This document shows positions 48,138-48,580 of a DNA stretch of 48,580 nt, one piece after another; within the stretch, counting starts at the first letter, position 1; every line of letters begins with the position of its first letter. The position numbers and the translations under genes are program-made. Under the pieces are notes generated by a model. The model had not been told where the DNA came from. It saw only the letters and a list, made by a program, of their open reading frames with translations, and made no database searches. The DNA is taken from positions 1-48,580 of IMG/VR virus record IMGVR_UViG_3300025853_000146; one strand, given 5' to 3'. This stretch comes from a virus.

Positions 48138-48580
48138 AACTGTTAGATATTAAGATTAAAAGAAGAATTCACAGAATTCATTCTTCTTATAATCTATATC
48201 TACTTCCTCCAAACTCTTTCGGTATCAGCTTGCTGATACTCCTGCGGTTTGGTAGCCAAACATATGAGCATCGAAGATGCTTCAGCGCGTTTGGACAAAC
48301 GGCCTCAGTTTCAACCAGTTAGTAGCAGTTTCTTAAACTGCTAGTTAGCCTTCAGTAATGAAGGCTTGTAGTTCGACCATAGGTCGAGGAGGGGGATTGT
48401 CCTGCCCTTCTCCTCAGCAGTTTTACTGCTGTCACTTCCAGCGGTTGATGAATCAACCGAGGGCAATCCTCTTAGTATCAGGCTGTTAGCCTGCTACTAA
48501 AAGCTGAAAAGTATAGCAGAATCTCAAGAGATTCTGAGGTACGGGGTCTGCCAAATCGATTTTGGAACGTAGTTCCAAGC
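48138..48580. other. 443-nt gene-free region filled with hairpins
   Basis: No frame longer than a few dozen codons is convincing here. About 16 hairpins occupy most of the sequence (coordinates in the array entry), including 9-bp arms at 48323-48343 and 48517-48536 and an extended pair (TTAGTA / TACTAA) around 48479-48493. No Bacteroidota-type promoter, tRNA or terminator T-run was seen. It could be an origin, packaging or regulatory region; the window ends within it. Confidence 0.85.
48144..48202. repeat. Large imperfect hairpin upstream of the H1-like gene
   Basis: Three stacked stems of 7, 6 and 9 bp (TAGATAT 48144 / ATATCTA 48196; AGATTA 48153 / TAATCT 48190; AAGAAGAAT 48160 / ATTCTTCTT 48180), 22 bp in all with small bulges, around an 11-nt loop holding parts of two GAATTC sites. 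It ends 6 nt before the start codon of the H1-like gene on the - strand. Confidence 0.85.

Larger units (their letters stand above)
46798..48580. repeat. Hairpin array: about 40 short perfect inverted repeats of differing sequence
   Basis: Perfect inverted repeats (arms 6-9 bp unless noted), first to last base. With 3-nt loops: 47029-47043, 47070-47086, 47112-47128, 47365-47381, 47386-47400, 47432-47448, 47518-47538, 47560-47574, 47612-47628, 47656-47674, 47713-47731, 47736-47752, 47757-47773, 47788-47806, 47823-47839, 47851-47869, 47913-47929, 47934-47950, 47961-47977, 47981-47993 (5 bp), 48045-48061, 48165-48179, 48247-48261, 48267-48281, 48323-48343, 48373-48387, 48415-48431, 48479-48493, 48562-48578. 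With 2-nt loops: 46798-46811, 46834-46847, 48021-48036, 48075-48092, 48222-48239, 48288-48301, 48442-48459, 48517-48536. With 4-5-nt loops: 47328-47345, 47580-47602, 47686-47703, 47882-47895 (5 bp), 48096-48112, 48347-48366, 48551-48565 (5 bp). Loops on the coding (-) strand are most often GAA or AAA. The array runs to the window edge and may continue. Confidence 0.95.

Noticed and set aside
46798-48580. CRISPR array
   Set aside because: The hairpins differ from one another in sequence and have no constant repeat or spacer length.
46798-48580. REP/MITE-type mobile palindromes
   Set aside because: Copies of a mobile element would share stem sequence; here almost every stem is unique, and no target-site duplications were seen.
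1-48580. Integrase, attachment site or lysogeny module
   Set aside because: No integrase, repressor-Cro pair or excisionase-like gene was recognised; the tRNA-like element alone is not enough.

Overview
The window looks like a large part of a lytic, podovirus-like phage genome infecting a member of the Bacteroidota. The grounds are: a T7-type order of scaffold, major capsid, connectors, nozzle and internal virion proteins with no tail sheath, tube or tape-measure genes; Bacteroidota-type promoters (TTTG, about 20 nt, TAnnTTTG); a BT4734/VirE-N-like primase domain; and secreted or surface proteins with dockerin-like EF-hands and LamG folds, as in marine Flavobacteriia-type hosts. No terminase, portal, DNA polymerase, RNA polymerase or integrase is visible, so the genome must continue outside the window. 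No database search could be run; family names come from motifs read by eye.

Layout. Bases 1-31634 (+ strand) are the late region. It starts with adhesion and tail-fibre genes (dockerin-like protein, 998-aa fibre with GYQA repeats, three LamG lectins). A block of small basic proteins follows, interrupted by an HNH endonuclease gene, then a two-gene sugar-modification cassette (LpxD-like acyltransferase and PIG-L-like deacetylase). The particle genes come next: scaffold, capsid, connectors, 1553-aa nozzle, and 392-, 670- and 2610-aa internal virion proteins. A lysis-position module closes the region: 3TM-type holin, small membrane/coiled-coil protein, and an M43-type secreted metalloprotease with dockerin-like repeats. 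Bases 31635-48137 (- strand) are the replication and early region. Read in the direction of transcription it runs from an early array of small orphan genes to a DnaA-domain-IV-like protein, ERF-like annealing protein, PD-(D/E)XK exonuclease, SSB-like protein, primase-helicase, T7 endonuclease I-like resolvase, a second nuclease and a B12-dependent ribonucleotide reductase. The two arms converge at a terminator near 31.6 kb.

The most unusual feature is at the right end. From about 46.8 kb to the window edge at 48580 the DNA is packed with about 40 short, mostly perfect hairpins (arms 6-9 bp, loops usually 3 nt). They differ in sequence from one another, run through coding and non-coding DNA alike, and include most of the gene for a lysine-rich, histone-H1-like protein and a 443-nt gene-free stretch. 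I know of no named element class that matches this.

Other points of interest are three early promoters sharing an identical 15-mer, a recurring -7-like box exactly 4 nt before start codons (possible leaderless mRNAs), a degenerate tRNA-like element, a structured 316-nt intergenic region, and several very small genes (26-51 aa) supported by stop-start overlaps.
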